NCBI GenBank assembly: GCA_945896675.1
Contig: CAMDEM010000001.1
Location: 1-64,000, forward strand
Direction of reading: 5' to 3'
DNA from: Cyanobium sp. NIES-981
GTDB lineage: Bacteria; Cyanobacteriota; Cyanobacteriia; PCC-6307; Cyanobiaceae
Length of the DNA: 64,000 nt
Shown piece by piece: positions 34,452 to 44,608 of the stretch. Position numbers and translations under genes: made by a program. A model generated the notes under the pieces. The model made no database searches. It saw only the letters and a list, made by a program, of their open reading frames with translations, and had not been told where the DNA came from. Position 1 is the first letter of the stretch; every line of letters begins with the position of its first letter.

Positions 34452-35623
34452 ATCTGCTGTTGCGTTTCAATCAGCCCATCATCAAGGCTTGGCGCCGTAT
34501 CCCGCTGATCGATCGCTGGCTGCTTGGTGAGCTCTTGGGTCCGCTTTTGTTCGGGATTGGCGCCTTCACGGCCGTGTCCTTGTCCGTGGGTGCCATTTTT
34601 GATTTGGTCCGAAAGGTTGCTGAGTCGGGCCTGTCGCTGAATGTGGCGGCCCACGTGCTGTTGCTCCAGATGCCGTCCTTCCTGGTGTTGTCCTTTCCCA
34701 TGGCCACCTTGATGTCGACCTTGCTGACCTACAGCAAGTTGTCGAGCAATAGTGAACTCACGGCCCTTAGGAGTGTCGGAGTTGCAGCCTGGCGCATGGT
34801 CATTCCAGCGATTGTTGTAGCGATAGCCATGACAGCTATTACCTTCACCTTTAACGAAGTTGTAGTTCCTGGCACCCTAAGAGAATCCAAGATTGTCCTT
34901 AACAGTGCTCTGGGTAGAGCCATTGCTGGACAGCAAAGAGACAACGTGCTGTTTTCAAAGTATGGAAAAATTACTTATCAAGATGGAACTCAGCTAAAGG
35001 GCCTTACCCACTTCTTCTATGCGCAAAGTTTTAAGAATGGTGTGATGGAGCAAGTAACTCTTTTGGATCTTTCGCGGGGGTCCCAGCGAGTCCTGCTAAC
35101 GGCTAGCAAAGCCACCTGGAGTGAAAAGGATGCCCAATGGTTGTTCCTTGATGGCCATGTCTATTCAGTACAGCCGGATGCGAAGGGCTCGACCACATCC
35201 GCTGATTTTGATCGCTATCTCTACCCGCTTGGTAGTGAACCCCTGCAGATGGCTAGAATTCCTGGTTATGAAACGATGACAATTGGCCAAGCCCGCACGG
35301 CCGTGAAGTTGCTGCAGGAGTCCGGTGATACGAAAGAAGCTCGTAAGCTTACGGTTCGCATTCAGGAACGCTTTTCATTCCCGGCGGTCTGTCTTGTGTT
35401 TGGTTTGATCGGGAGCAGTTTGGGGGTCCAACCCCATTCGCGCCACAGCAGGAGCCAAGGTTTTGGCTTGAGTGTGATTTTGATCTTCGGGTATTACATT
35501 ATGGCTTTTACGTCCAGTTCCCTTGGCGTTAAAGGGATCTTGTTGCCGTTTGTCTCCGCCTGGGTGCCCGTCCTGATCGGCTTAGGCGGCGGTGTGTATC
35601 TGTTGCGCCAGTCCAGTCGCTAA
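34448..35623 (+). CDS. LptF/LptG family LPS export permease
   Basis: A 391-residue permease with three N-terminal spans, a periplasmic jellyroll (about 135-270) and three C-terminal spans, the YjgP/YjgQ topology. IDRWLLGELLGPLLFG and the conserved region SNSELTALRSVGV (coupling helix facing LptB) are present. Only one such gene is seen here, so it may act as a homodimer as in other cyanobacteria, or a partner may lie elsewhere. Confidence 0.9.
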   Translation: MNLLLRFNQPIIKAWRRIPLIDRWLLGELLGPLLFGIGAFTAVSLSVGAIFDLVRKVAESGLSLNVAAHVLLLQMPSFLVLSFPMATLMSTLLTYSKLSSNSELTALRSVGVAAWRMVIPAIVVAIAMTAITFTFNEVVVPGTLRESKIVLNSALGRAIAGQQRDNVLFSKYGKITYQDGTQLKGLTHFFYAQSFKNGVMEQVTLLDLSRGSQRVLLTASKATWSEKDAQWLFLDGHVYSVQPDAKGSTTSADFDRYLYPLGSEPLQMARIPGYETMTIGQARTAVKLLQESGDTKEARKLTVRIQERFSFPAVCLVFGLIGSSLGVQPHSRHSRSQGFGLSVILIFGYYIMAFTSSSLGVKGILLPFVSAWVPVLIGLGGGVYLLRQSSR

Positions 35624-35662
35624 TGGCTGGGCTGCCACGCCAAACTGGTCTCAGCTTTTGTC

Positions 35663-36604
35663 ATGCCGGTGCCAGACCTGCTTAACGATCCGGTTCTGGG
35701 CTTGGGCCTCCTTGCCTTTGCGCTGTTGTTGCTGGTTTTGCCCCTCTCCTTTTGGTCCCTGAGCGGTGGGCGAAATTCAACGGCGGTGCGACTGCTCGTG
35801 GCTGCCGCCAATCTGTGTCTGACGGCCCAGCTTGTGCTGCGATGGCTTGATTCGGGTCACTTCCCCATTAGCAACCTCTACGAATCCCTGTGCTTCCTGG
35901 CTTGGGGCTGCACCTTGACCCAGCTCTTGGTGGAGCGCAGCTGGCCTTCTCCCCTGGTTCCTGCGGCGGCCACGCCGATGGCCCTGGGATGCGTGGCCTT
36001 TGCCAGCTTTGCCCTCCCAGACACCCTGCAAGAAGCCTCGCCCCTGGTGCCGGCCCTCCGCTCCAGTTGGCTTGTCATGCACGTCAGCGTGATCATGCTG
36101 AGCTACGCCGCCCTGCTGGTCGGTTCCCTGCTCTCGATGGCGGTGTTGTTTACCGATCGGGGCAATGTCCTTGAGCTCCGCAGCAGCTCGATTGGGAGTG
36201 GCGGGTTTCGCCAGGCCCAGCTCGCAAGTGCGGGCGCCGATGGTTCTTCAGCCCAGATCGAGCTGAGCAGCGTGGCCATGCCGATTGCCGAGCAGCTCGA
36301 TTCCTTGAGCTATCGCACGATCACGGTGGGTTTCCTGCTGCTTTCGGTGGGCTTGGTGAGCGGAGCGGTATGGGCCAACGAGGCGTGGGGCAGTTGGTGG
36401 AGCTGGGACCCCAAGGAAACGTGGGCCTTGATCTGCTGGCTTGTCTATGCCGCCTACCTGCACACCCGGTTAATCCGGGGCTGGCAGGGCCGCAAGCCCG
36501 CTTTCGTTGCCGTGGCGGGATTGGTTGTGATTGCCGTTTGTTATATCGGCGTCAATCTTCTTGGTATCGGCTTGCACAGCTACGGCTGGTTCTTTGATAG
36601 TTGA
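35663..36604 (+). CDS. ccsA: Cytochrome c biogenesis protein CcsA (ResC)
   Basis: A 313-residue membrane protein of the System II heme handling family, with about eight spans. The heme-binding tryptophan-rich motif is [15 protein letters not shown], and conserved histidines lie in the [10 protein letters not shown] and LHTRLIRG segments. With Ccs1/CcsB it ligates heme to apocytochromes at the lumen side. It follows the LPS export genes by 40 bases. Confidence 0.92.
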   Translation: MPVPDLLNDPVLGLGLLAFALLLLVLPLSFWSLSGGRNSTAVRLLVAAANLCLTAQLVLRWLDSGHFPISNLYESLCFLAWGCTLTQLLVERSWPSPLVPAAATPMALGCVAFASFALPDTLQEASPLVPALRSSWLVMHVSVIMLSYAALLVGSLLSMAVLFTDRGNVLELRSSSIGSGGFRQAQLASAGADGSSAQIELSSVAMPIAEQLDSLSYRTITVGFLLLSVGLVSGAVWANEAWGSWWSWDPKETWALICWLVYAAYLHTRLIRGWQGRKPAFVAVAGLVVIAVCYIGVNLLGIGLHSYGWFFDS

Positions 36605-36627
36605 GTACTAGGGTCCGCGGATCCATC

Positions 36628-36658
36628 AAAAAGCCCCACGACTGTTGGTCCGTGGGGC
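36628..36658 (-). terminator. Intrinsic terminator for rpe
   Basis: On the minus strand GCCCCACG (36658-36651) pairs with CGTGGGGC (36640-36633), and five Ts follow (36632-36628). It lies 59 bases after the rpe stop. No T-run follows on the plus strand, so it serves rpe rather than ccsA. Confidence 0.85.
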
Positions 36659-36716
36659 ATCTGGGCCATGGCCCAATTGTGGAAGTTTTGCTAGCCGTAA
36701 TTCAGGCAAGCGAAAG

Positions 36717-37388
36717 TCAGCCAGGCCGCTTGCTATTGCGGATTCCGGTGATCGCATCGGCGTAATTCGGCTGGTTGAACACGCCCGAACCACTCACGAT
36801 CGCATTGGCACCGGCCTCGATCACCTGCCAGGCGTTCGCCGCCTTGATGCCGCCGTCCACCTCGATCCAGGGATCAAGCCCCTTTTCTTCGCACATGCGA
36901 CGCAGGGAACGAATCTTGTCGACCTGGGAGGGGATGAAGCTCTGGCCGCCGAAGCCGGGGTTAACACTCATGATCAACACGAGATCGCACAGCTCAAGGC
37001 AGTACTCGAGCGTGTCGATGGGGGTGCCCGGATTGAGGACGGCACCGGCCAACTTGCCGAGATCCTTGATCTGGCCAAGGTTGCGGTGTAGGTGGGGACA
37101 GGCTTCCACCTGAACGCTGATGATGTCGGCGCCCGCCTTGGCGAAGTCGGCCACATACTTTTCCGGCTCCACGATCATCAGGTGAACGTCGAGGGGCTTG
37201 GTTGTGACAGGCCTCAGGGCTTCCACGATCAAGGGACCAATCGTGATGTTGGGCACGAAGCGCCCGTCCATCACGTCCACATGAATCCAATCAGCGCCCG
37301 CCTGGTCGACGGCGCTCACGTCTTCGCCTAGGCGGGAGAAATCCGCAGAGAGGATCGAAGGGGAGATCACCAATGGTTTGGTGCTCAT
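36717..37388 (-). CDS. rpe: Ribulose-phosphate 3-epimerase
   Basis: A 223-residue TIM-barrel enzyme that interconverts ribulose- and xylulose-5-phosphate in the Calvin and pentose phosphate cycles. It has [13 protein letters not shown], the metal/catalytic [31 protein letters not shown] and the second catalytic Asp in EVDGGI. It is divergent from glpX, the next Calvin cycle enzyme. Confidence 0.97.
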   Translation of the reverse strand: MSTKPLVISPSILSADFSRLGEDVSAVDQAGADWIHVDVMDGRFVPNITIGPLIVEALRPVTTKPLDVHLMIVEPEKYVADFAKAGADIISVQVEACPHLHRNLGQIKDLGKLAGAVLNPGTPIDTLEYCLELCDLVLIMSVNPGFGGQSFIPSQVDKIRSLRRMCEEKGLDPWIEVDGGIKAANAWQVIEAGANAIVSGSGVFNQPNYADAITGIRNSKRPG

Positions 37389-37584
37389 GCGGAGACCTCA
37401 GCTGGGCAGGGAGTAGACAATTGTAAGGAGCCGCCCGCGCCGGCCATTTCAAGTACTGATACAGTTGCGGCCGCTTCAAAACTGAAAGCCCCTGCAGCGG
37501 CTGGCTCTTGCCACCCTGCTTCGGCCTTCCCCACCAAGCTTTACCAAAGCTTCTGAAGCTCCTCTTCCCCCCTGCCGGATCACC
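37389..37584. promoter_or_regulatory. Divergent region between rpe and glpX
   Basis: 196 bases hold the promoters of two Calvin cycle genes. AAGCTTTACCAAAGCTT near 37538 is a partial inverted repeat, and TGATACAGT near 37458 resembles a -10 box. No operator can be named from sequence alone. Confidence 0.35.
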
Positions 37585-38589
37585 GTGGATCGCACCCTCA
37601 TCCAGGAAATTCTCGAGGTCGTTGAACAGGCCGCCATTGCATCCGCTGAATTGACTGGTCTGGGCAAAAAAGATGAGGCCGATGCGGCGGCCGTTGAAGC
37701 CATGCGCAAACGCATGGGCCAGATCCAGATGCAAGGCCGCATCGTGATCGGTGAAGGCGAGCGCGATGAGGCTCCCATGCTTTACATCGGAGAAGAAGTT
37801 GGCAGCGGCACCGGTCCTGGTGTGGATTTCGCCGTGGATCCCTGCGAAGGCACCAACCTCTGCGCTAACAGCCAGCGCGGTTCGATGGCCGTGCTGGCAG
37901 CCTCCGATCGCGGTGGTCTGTTCAACGCCCCCGACTTCTACATGAAGAAGTTGGCAGCGCCCCCTGCCGCCAAAGGCAAGGTTGACATTCGCAAGTCAGC
38001 CACTGAAAACATCAAGATCCTCAGCGAGTGCCTGGGCCTCGCCGCCAGTGAGCTGACCATCGTGGTGATGGACCGCGCCCGGCACAAGGACCTGATCGCT
38101 GAAATTCGTGCTACAGGGGCCCGGGTCCAGCCCATCTCCGATGGGGATGTGCAGGCGGCCATCGCCTGTGGCTTTGCCGGCACGGGCACCCATTGCCTGA
38201 TGGGCATTGGGGCCGCCCCTGAAGGGGTGATCTCTGCAGCGGCCATGCGCGCCCTCGGAGGCCATTTCCAAGGTCAGTTGGTCTATGACCCTGCGGTGGC
38301 TCAAACCTCCGAATGGGCTGACTACACCAAGGAAGGCAACATTGCCCGCCTCAACGAGATGGGCATTACCGACGTCGACAAAATCTACGAAGCTGAAGAA
38401 CTGGCTTCAGGAGAGAACGTCGTTTTCGCCGGTAGCGGTATCACCGATGGTCTGCTGTTCCACGGTGTGAAGTTCGAAACGGATTGCACCCGCACCAGCA
38501 GCCTGGTGATCAGCACCCTCGATAACTCGGCACGCTTCACCAACACCATCCACATCAAGGATGGCGCCAAGAGCATCGCCCTGAGCTGA
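37585..38589 (+). CDS. glpX: Class II fructose-1,6/sedoheptulose-1,7-bisphosphatase
   Basis: A 334-residue GlpX-type phosphatase starting at GTG 37585. The metal site motifs are [18 protein letters not shown] and [11 protein letters not shown], followed by [11 protein letters not shown] and the C-terminal substrate region. In cyanobacteria this single enzyme hydrolyses both bisphosphates of the Calvin cycle and is regulated by redox and AMP. It is followed by hemA after 35 bases. Confidence 0.96.
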   Translation: MDRTLIQEILEVVEQAAIASAELTGLGKKDEADAAAVEAMRKRMGQIQMQGRIVIGEGERDEAPMLYIGEEVGSGTGPGVDFAVDPCEGTNLCANSQRGSMAVLAASDRGGLFNAPDFYMKKLAAPPAAKGKVDIRKSATENIKILSECLGLAASELTIVVMDRARHKDLIAEIRATGARVQPISDGDVQAAIACGFAGTGTHCLMGIGAAPEGVISAAAMRALGGHFQGQLVYDPAVAQTSEWADYTKEGNIARLNEMGITDVDKIYEAEELASGENVVFAGSGITDGLLFHGVKFETDCTRTSSLVISTLDNSARFTNTIHIKDGAKSIALS

Positions 38590-38624
38590 ATCCATCTGCC
38601 GAAAGAGCGATTAAGTCAGCCTCC

Positions 38625-39935
38625 ATGCACATTGCCGTTATTGGCCTTAGTCACCGTACGGCTCCTGTGGAGATCCGGGAACGCCTCAGCATTCCCGACC
38701 AAACCATGGAGGCTTCGCTTCAGAAGCTCCGTGCTGATGATGAGGTGCTTGAAGCGTCGATCCTCAGTACGTGCAACCGGCTGGAGATCTATGCCCTGCT
38801 GCGCCATCCTGAGCAGGGCATTTCGGCTGTCGGTCGTTTCCTAAGCAGCCATTCCGGTCTCGAGGTTGAGGAGCTATCTCCCCACCTTTTTACCTTCCAC
38901 CACGAGGAGGCCATTGCCCACCTCCTGCGGGTAGCAGCGGGCCTCGATTCATTGGTGCTGGGAGAGGGGCAGATTCTTTCCCAGGTCAAGAAGATGGTGC
39001 GCCTGGGTCAGGAGCACCGATCCATCGGCCCGATTCTCAATCGCCTGCTCACCCAGGCAGTCGGCACGGGCAAGCGGGTTCGCACCGAAACCAATCTCGG
39101 CACCGGCGCCGTTTCGATCAGCTCGGCCGCGGTGGAATTGGCCCAGCTCAAGGTTGGTCAAGCCCGGGGCCTCGACGAACTGGTGCCCCTTGATCAAGAG
39201 CAGGTGGCGGTGGTTGGCGCTGGCCGCATGGCCCGGCTGCTGTTGCAACATCTCCAGGCCAAGGGCTGCAAGGGTCTGGTACTGCTCAACCGCACCGTCA
39301 GCAAGGCAGAACTGCTTGCTGCCGACTTTCCTGCCCTGCCGGTGCAATGCAGGCCCCTCGACGACCTCGACCACTGTCTGAGCACATGCTCGCTGGTGTT
39401 TACGAGTACGGCTGCCGATGACCCGATCATCACGGCCCCCCGGCTATCAGCCCTGAATCGCCGCTCCAGCTTGATGCTGGTAGACATCGGCGTGCCGCGG
39501 AACATTTCGGCCGATACCTCGGATTTACCTGGGGTGGCCTCCTTTGACGTCGACGACCTTCAGGAGGTGGTGGCCCGCAATCAGGAAACCAGGCGCGAAA
39601 TTGCGGCAGAAGCCGAGGTGTTGCTCGAAGAAGAAGCCCGCCTATTCCTGGAATGGTGGGATGGCCTGGAAGCGGTTCCTGTGGTCAATCGCCTGCGCCG
39701 TCAACTCGAAGACATTCGCGAACAGGAACTTCAAAAGGCCCTGAGTCGGATGGGCCCTGACCTTTCCAGTCGTGAGCTCAAGGTGGTGGAGGCCCTCAGC
39801 AAGGGCATCATCAACAAGATCTTGCACACGCCCATGACAAACCTCCGGGCCCCCCAGCCCCGCCAGCAACGGCATACGGCCATGCGGGTGGTTGAGCAGT
39901 TGTTTGAACTCCGGGACGACACCGCTGACTCCTAA
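38625..39935 (+). CDS. hemA: Glutamyl-tRNA reductase
   Basis: A 436-residue enzyme that makes glutamate-1-semialdehyde, the first committed step to heme, chlorophyll and bilins. It has GLSHRTAPVEIRERLSIP, the catalytic Cys in LSTCNRLEIYALL, GEGQILSQVK and an NADPH-binding VVGAGRMARLLLQHL. The C-terminal dimerisation helix (MTNLRAPQPRQQRHTAM) is complete. Confidence 0.97.
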   Translation: MHIAVIGLSHRTAPVEIRERLSIPDQTMEASLQKLRADDEVLEASILSTCNRLEIYALLRHPEQGISAVGRFLSSHSGLEVEELSPHLFTFHHEEAIAHLLRVAAGLDSLVLGEGQILSQVKKMVRLGQEHRSIGPILNRLLTQAVGTGKRVRTETNLGTGAVSISSAAVELAQLKVGQARGLDELVPLDQEQVAVVGAGRMARLLLQHLQAKGCKGLVLLNRTVSKAELLAADFPALPVQCRPLDDLDHCLSTCSLVFTSTAADDPIITAPRLSALNRRSSLMLVDIGVPRNISADTSDLPGVASFDVDDLQEVVARNQETRREIAAEAEVLLEEEARLFLEWWDGLEAVPVVNRLRRQLEDIREQELQKALSRMGPDLSSRELKVVEALSKGIINKILHTPMTNLRAPQPRQQRHTAMRVVEQLFELRDDTADS

Positions 39936-40074
39936 TCCCCCCACCGGGACTGGGGCCTGGGGGCCGGCCTGAGGGCCGCTTCGCAACAGTTCATACCGGC
40001 CGTGCTGAAAACCCTCGCTTCAGGGCCGGCTGCTCCATTACGGTCGGGCCATTCAATGGATGGGGCCTAGGCAC

Positions 40075-41370
40075 ATGAAGCGAGTCCTGGCAATCATTCT
40101 GGGTGGCGGTGCTGGTACCAGGCTGTATCCCCTCACCAAGATGCGGGCCAAGCCGGCCGTGCCCCTGGCTGGGAAATATCGCCTTATCGATATTCCCATT
40201 AGCAACTGCATCAACTCAGAGATCAACAAGATCTATGTGCTGACCCAGTTCAACAGTGCGTCGCTCAACCGACACCTGACGATGACGTACAACCTCTCTG
40301 CCGGATTTGGCCAGGGGTTTGTGGAGGTTCTGGCTGCCCAGCAAACCCCTGATAGCCCGAGCTGGTTTGAAGGCACTGCAGATGCGGTGCGCAAATACCA
40401 GTGGCTGTTCCAGGAGTGGGACGTGGACTACTACCTGATCCTTTCCGGCGACCAGCTGTATCGGATGGATTACAGCAAATTCGTCCAGCACCACATCGAT
40501 ACGGGCGCCCATCTCACAGTCGGGGCCCTGCCCGTTGACCAAGCCCAGGCCGAGGGTTTTGGTTTGATGCGCACGGAGAGTGACGGCCGCATCGCCGAAT
40601 TCCGCGAGAAGCCGAAGGGGGAGGCCCTCGATGCCATGCGGGTCGACACCCAAAGCCTTGGCTTGTCTGCCGAGGAGGCAGCTAGGCGTCCCTTCCTGGC
40701 TTCCATGGGTATCTATGTCTTCAGCCGCCAGACCCTGTTTGATCTGCTGATCAAACATCCCACCGCCACCGATTTTGGCAAGGAGATCATTCCAGCGTCC
40801 CTAGCCCGGGGAGACCGGCTCCAGAGTTTCCTGTTCGATGACTACTGGGAGGACATCGGAACCATCGGTGCCTTCTATGAAGCGAACTTGGCCTTAACTG
40901 TCCAACCCAATCCTGCATTCTCATTTTACGACGAGAAGTTCCCGATCTATACCCGGCCCCGTTACCTGCCCCCCAGCAAATTGCAGGACGCCCAGGTGAC
41001 CGAATCGATTATCGGCGAAGGTTCCCTGCTCAAGGCCTGCAGCATTCACCACTGTGTGCTGGGAGTTAGAAGCCGCGTTGAGGATGAGGTTGTGCTTCAG
41101 GACACCCTGTTGATGGGCTCCGACTTCTTTGAATCGTCGGAGGAACGCGCCGTTTTACGGGAACGGGGCGGCATTCCCCTGGGTGTAGGCAAGGGAACCA
41201 CGGTGAAGCGGGCGATTCTCGACAAGAACGTGCGCATCGGCCGCAACGTCACGATCATCAACAAGGATCGCCTCGAGGAGGCCGATCGACCGGAGCTGAA
41301 TTTCTACATCCGTAACGGCATTGTGGTGATTGTCAAGAATGGGACCATCGCCGATGGCACCGTGATCTAG
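40075..41370 (+). CDS. glgC: Glucose-1-phosphate adenylyltransferase
   Basis: A 431-residue ADP-glucose pyrophosphorylase for glycogen synthesis. The N-terminus [20 protein letters not shown] fits ATG 40075; an ATG at 40060 would add five residues. [19 protein letters not shown], the catalytic [11 protein letters not shown] and FREKPKG substrate motif, and the C-terminal left-handed helix ([11 protein letters not shown]) are present. Cyanobacterial enzymes are activated by 3-phosphoglycerate, and the activator lysines appear in [12 protein letters not shown] and [15 protein letters not shown]. Confidence 0.97.
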   Translation: MKRVLAIILGGGAGTRLYPLTKMRAKPAVPLAGKYRLIDIPISNCINSEINKIYVLTQFNSASLNRHLTMTYNLSAGFGQGFVEVLAAQQTPDSPSWFEGTADAVRKYQWLFQEWDVDYYLILSGDQLYRMDYSKFVQHHIDTGAHLTVGALPVDQAQAEGFGLMRTESDGRIAEFREKPKGEALDAMRVDTQSLGLSAEEAARRPFLASMGIYVFSRQTLFDLLIKHPTATDFGKEIIPASLARGDRLQSFLFDDYWEDIGTIGAFYEANLALTVQPNPAFSFYDEKFPIYTRPRYLPPSKLQDAQVTESIIGEGSLLKACSIHHCVLGVRSRVEDEVVLQDTLLMGSDFFESSEERAVLRERGGIPLGVGKGTTVKRAILDKNVRIGRNVTIINKDRLEEADRPELNFYIRNGIVVIVKNGTIADGTVI

Positions 41371-41488
41371 GCCCTGGGTTACTCCCTAAAACCAGGAATT
41401 GCTCACACGACTGTGGCCATCCGGTGATGCTTTTCCCATCGGGGGCCCACCCTTGCCACACTGAAGCAACAGCCACCAAACATTTCTA

Positions 41489-42904
41489 ATGGGCAAGGCG
41501 CATTTCGGCCTCATTGGTTTGGGCGTGATGGGCGAGAACCTCGTCCTTAATGCCGAGCGCAATGGTTTTTCCAGTGCCGTTTACAACCGCACCTATGCGA
41601 AAACCCAGGAGTTCTTGGTGGGTCTGGGAGCGGGTAAACAGATCGTGGGAGCGGAAACCCTTCAGGAGTTCGTGGGTCTGCTGGAACGCCCGCGCCGCAT
41701 CTTGATGATGGTGAAGGCCGGTCAACCGGTCGATGACACCATTGCAGCGATCTCCCCATTCCTCGAGGAGGGAGACCTGCTGATCGATGGGGGCAATTCC
41801 CTGTACACCGACACCGAGCGCCGGGTTGCCGAACTGGAACGCCAAAGTTTTGGCTATCTCGGCATGGGGGTCTCCGGGGGGGCCAAGGGCGCCCTGGAAG
41901 GGCCGAGCATGATGCCCGGCGGCACGAAGGCCGCCTACGACGCGATCGAGCCCCTTGTGCAGAAGATGGCGGCCCAGGTCGATGACGGACCGTGTGTCAC
42001 CTACATCGGCCCTGGCGGAGCCGGCCACTTCGTCAAGACCGTCCACAACGGCATTGAATACGGGATTGAGCAGATCCTTGCCGAGGCCTACGACCTAATG
42101 AAGCGGGTTGGCGGCCTGGGTGGTGACCAGATGGCTGATGTTTTGGGCCAATGGAACCAAACCGAAGAGCTGGCCTCCTTCTTGGTGGAGATCACCGAAA
42201 TCTGCCTGCGCACCAAAGACCCCGCCGATGACTCTGACCTGGTGGAGTACATCGTCGATGCGGCTGGTCAAAAGGGAACGGGCCTCTGGACCGTCGTCAG
42301 CGCCTTGGAAATGGGGGTGCCCGTGCCCACCATTTATGCAGCCCTGAATGCCCGGGTGTTGAGTTCCCTCCGCCCGGAACGGCAAGCGGCAGAAGCCCTG
42401 CTTTCTGCCCCCGCCCCCCATGGGTTTGATCTCGGCAACGTTGAGACCGGGATGGAGCCGCTGAGGGACGCCTGCATCGCAGCCTGCATCGTGAGCTACG
42501 GCCAAGGCATGGCCCTGCTTCAGGAAGCCTCCAAGCTGCACGACTACAACCTCAACTTCTCGGCCATCGGCCAAATCTGGAAAGGGGGCTGCATCATTCG
42601 CGCCCGTCTGCTGCAACGCATCCAAGATGCCTACGGCGCCAATCCCAACCTGGCCAACCTGATGGTTGATCCTTGGTTTGCTGACCAAATCAACCGCAGG
42701 CTTCCCGGCCTCCGCCAGGTGGTGGCAGGGGCAGCGCTCGCCGGGATCCCGGTTCCCTGCCTGTCCAGCACCCTCGACTACATCGATAGCTATCGCACGG
42801 GTCGCCTACCCCAAAACCTTGTGCAAGCCATGCGGGACTGCTTCGGCTCCCACACCTACGAGCGCACCGATCAGGCGGGTGCCTTCCACACCGAATGGCT
42901 CTGA
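41489..42904 (+). CDS. gnd: 6-phosphogluconate dehydrogenase (decarboxylating)
   Basis: A 471-residue enzyme of the oxidative pentose phosphate pathway. It has the NADP-binding GLIGLGVMGENLVLNAERNG, the active site GVSGGAKGALEGPSMMPGG and the catalytic Lys in GGAGHFVKTVHNGIEYG. The C-terminal helical domain ends with RTDQAGAFHTEWL. The stop shares bases with the pgl start (TGATG). Confidence 0.97.
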   Translation: MGKAHFGLIGLGVMGENLVLNAERNGFSSAVYNRTYAKTQEFLVGLGAGKQIVGAETLQEFVGLLERPRRILMMVKAGQPVDDTIAAISPFLEEGDLLIDGGNSLYTDTERRVAELERQSFGYLGMGVSGGAKGALEGPSMMPGGTKAAYDAIEPLVQKMAAQVDDGPCVTYIGPGGAGHFVKTVHNGIEYGIEQILAEAYDLMKRVGGLGGDQMADVLGQWNQTEELASFLVEITEICLRTKDPADDSDLVEYIVDAAGQKGTGLWTVVSALEMGVPVPTIYAALNARVLSSLRPERQAAEALLSAPAPHGFDLGNVETGMEPLRDACIAACIVSYGQGMALLQEASKLHDYNLNFSAIGQIWKGGCIIRARLLQRIQDAYGANPNLANLMVDPWFADQINRRLPGLRQVVAGAALAGIPVPCLSSTLDYIDSYRTGRLPQNLVQAMRDCFGSHTYERTDQAGAFHTEWL

Positions 42905-43629
42905 TGGCCTCCTACAGCCTTGAGATCAGCAGCGATAGCGCCCAGCTCGCCCGTCGCTGTGCTGAGCAAATCGCGATCTTGATCAAGCTCGCCCTTGACC
43001 AACGGGATCGGGCCCAGATTGCCCTCTCCGGTGGCAGCACCCCGGCGGGTGCCTACCGCACCTTGAATGGCCAACACCTGCCCTGGAATCGGGTGGACGT
43101 GCTGCTCGGGGATGAACGCTGGGTCGCACCAACCGATCCCGCCAGCAATGCCCGCATGCTTGGCGAAACCCTCCTGGCTGCCGGGGGCCCAGGCGCCCAC
43201 GCCTGCTTCCACCCCGTACCCACCCAGCTAGAAAGCTCCGAGCTTTCGATGCAGGCCTACGAACAGACCGTTCGCCAGCTGTGCCCGGGGGAGCCGCCGG
43301 TGTTTGACGTGATGGTGTTGGGTCTTGGTGAAGACGGCCACACGGCGTCACTCTTTCCCGGTACCAGTGCCACCACGGTGCTTGATCGGGCCGTCACGGT
43401 GGGAGTTGGTAATGGCCTCGAGCGCATCAGCCTCACGGCCCCGGTGCTCAGTGCTGCCCGCCAGGTGATCGTGCTCGTGAGTGGGGCGGCTAAGGCCCAG
43501 GCGTTGCAGAGGCTTCTCGACCCCAATGAATCGGCCGAGCGCACTCCTGCCAAGCTGGTCCAGCCCCACAGCCCTGTACTTGTGCTGGCCGACGCCGCGG
43601 CTGCCGGGGGGCTCCCTGCGCCAGGCTGA
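42904..43629 (+). CDS. pgl: 6-phosphogluconolactonase
   Basis: A 241-residue lactonase that acts just before Gnd in the pathway. Signatures are ALSGGSTPAGAYR, VLLGDERWVAPTD, SNARMLGETLL and GLGEDGHTASLFPG. ATG 42904 overlaps the gnd stop by one base. The C-terminal AKAQALQRLL segment is typical. Confidence 0.95.
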   Translation: MASYSLEISSDSAQLARRCAEQIAILIKLALDQRDRAQIALSGGSTPAGAYRTLNGQHLPWNRVDVLLGDERWVAPTDPASNARMLGETLLAAGGPGAHACFHPVPTQLESSELSMQAYEQTVRQLCPGEPPVFDVMVLGLGEDGHTASLFPGTSATTVLDRAVTVGVGNGLERISLTAPVLSAARQVIVLVSGAAKAQALQRLLDPNESAERTPAKLVQPHSPVLVLADAAAAGGLPAPG

Positions 43630-43632
43630 GCC

Positions 43633-44208
43633 TTGATCAACTGGATCCTGGCCATGGCAGCACCCCTTTTGATCGCCTCAGGAGCTGGTTTCGCCGGATG
43701 GCAGGCCCTCAACGACACGATCATGGGTGGCCGCAGCCAAGGTGATTGCTTCGCCACCGCTGAAGGGCTGGTGATGGAGGCCAAGGTGGATCCCCAGGGG
43801 GGCGGTTTTGTCAGCTGCCGTTCAGCTGTCTATGCACCGCCGCTCGACCTCTCCGGCTACGGCGCTCTCCAAATCGAAATCGATGGCGACGGTCGCCGCT
43901 ACAAGCTGGCCATCGCCTGTCGGGATGGAGTGGCTGGGCTCACCGAATTGATCCCAGGGGGCCTGCGCTGGGTGGCTGAATTTGCGACCCAGGCCACCGG
44001 CCCCTCGGTGGTCACCATCCCGTTCAACCGGCTCACCCCCAGCGTGCGGGCCACCCCCGTGGGCCTGCCGTTGCTGCGCTTTGACCCGCAACAGATCACC
44101 CGAATCCAGATCCTGCACTCCAAATTTGGGGATGCGGGGGCCCCCAACCCAGGGTTTCGCCCTGGGAAGCTGCGCCTGCTGATTCGCTCTATCCAAGCGG
44201 TGATCTGA
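43633..44208 (+). CDS. CIA30 domain protein
   Basis: A 191-residue protein with the CIA30 fold, a galactose-binding-like jellyroll related to mitochondrial NDUFAF1. WQALNDTIMGGRSQGD, GGFVSCRSA and the C-terminal ITRIQILHSKFGD are the recognisable segments. Cyanobacterial and plastid relatives are tied to assembly of photosynthetic or NDH complexes; the role here is inferred. The start is TTG 43633, 3 bases after pgl. Confidence 0.78.
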   Translation: MINWILAMAAPLLIASGAGFAGWQALNDTIMGGRSQGDCFATAEGLVMEAKVDPQGGGFVSCRSAVYAPPLDLSGYGALQIEIDGDGRRYKLAIACRDGVAGLTELIPGGLRWVAEFATQATGPSVVTIPFNRLTPSVRATPVGLPLLRFDPQQITRIQILHSKFGDAGAPNPGFRPGKLRLLIRSIQAVI

Positions 44209-44227
44209 GGTGGAGGAGTCCACGCCG

Positions 44228-44608
44228 ATGGCCGAGGGGTTCCAGCCCTTCCTCACCGGGTTGGCCCGGGCCGCCGATCTCTGCCTCAAGCCCCATCACC
44301 ATGCCCTGCGCTTCAGCGGCCAACCGCCAGCCACGGTCGGCGATGTCCAAGACTGTTGCCTGTTGATCGAGGTGCGCGACGACCAGGGCATTCGTCACAG
44401 CAACCTCGACCTCGAGCTCGAGATCTACCGCAGTGGCACCGACCTCAATTTGATGCTCAGCCGCTGCAGTGACGACCAGTTACCCGTTTTGTGGCACGGC
44501 AACCACCCGGTGTGGATGCATAGCGGCACGGGAGAACGCTGCGAGCGGCCCGCCGATGGAGCGCCCATGGAAGCCCTGTGTCGGCGGATCAGGGCTCTGC
44601 TGGCCTAG
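44228..44608 (+). CDS. Conserved hypothetical protein
   Basis: A 126-residue soluble protein. GGAGGAG at 44212-44218 sits 9 bases before ATG 44228, which favours that start over GTG 44210. It has [20 protein letters not shown] and [19 protein letters not shown] but no motif I can name. It starts 19 bases after the CIA30 gene and its stop overlaps the stop of the convergent ilvD by 4 bases. Confidence 0.65.
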   Translation: MAEGFQPFLTGLARAADLCLKPHHHALRFSGQPPATVGDVQDCCLLIEVRDDQGIRHSNLDLELEIYRSGTDLNLMLSRCSDDQLPVLWHGNHPVWMHSGTGERCERPADGAPMEALCRRIRALLA

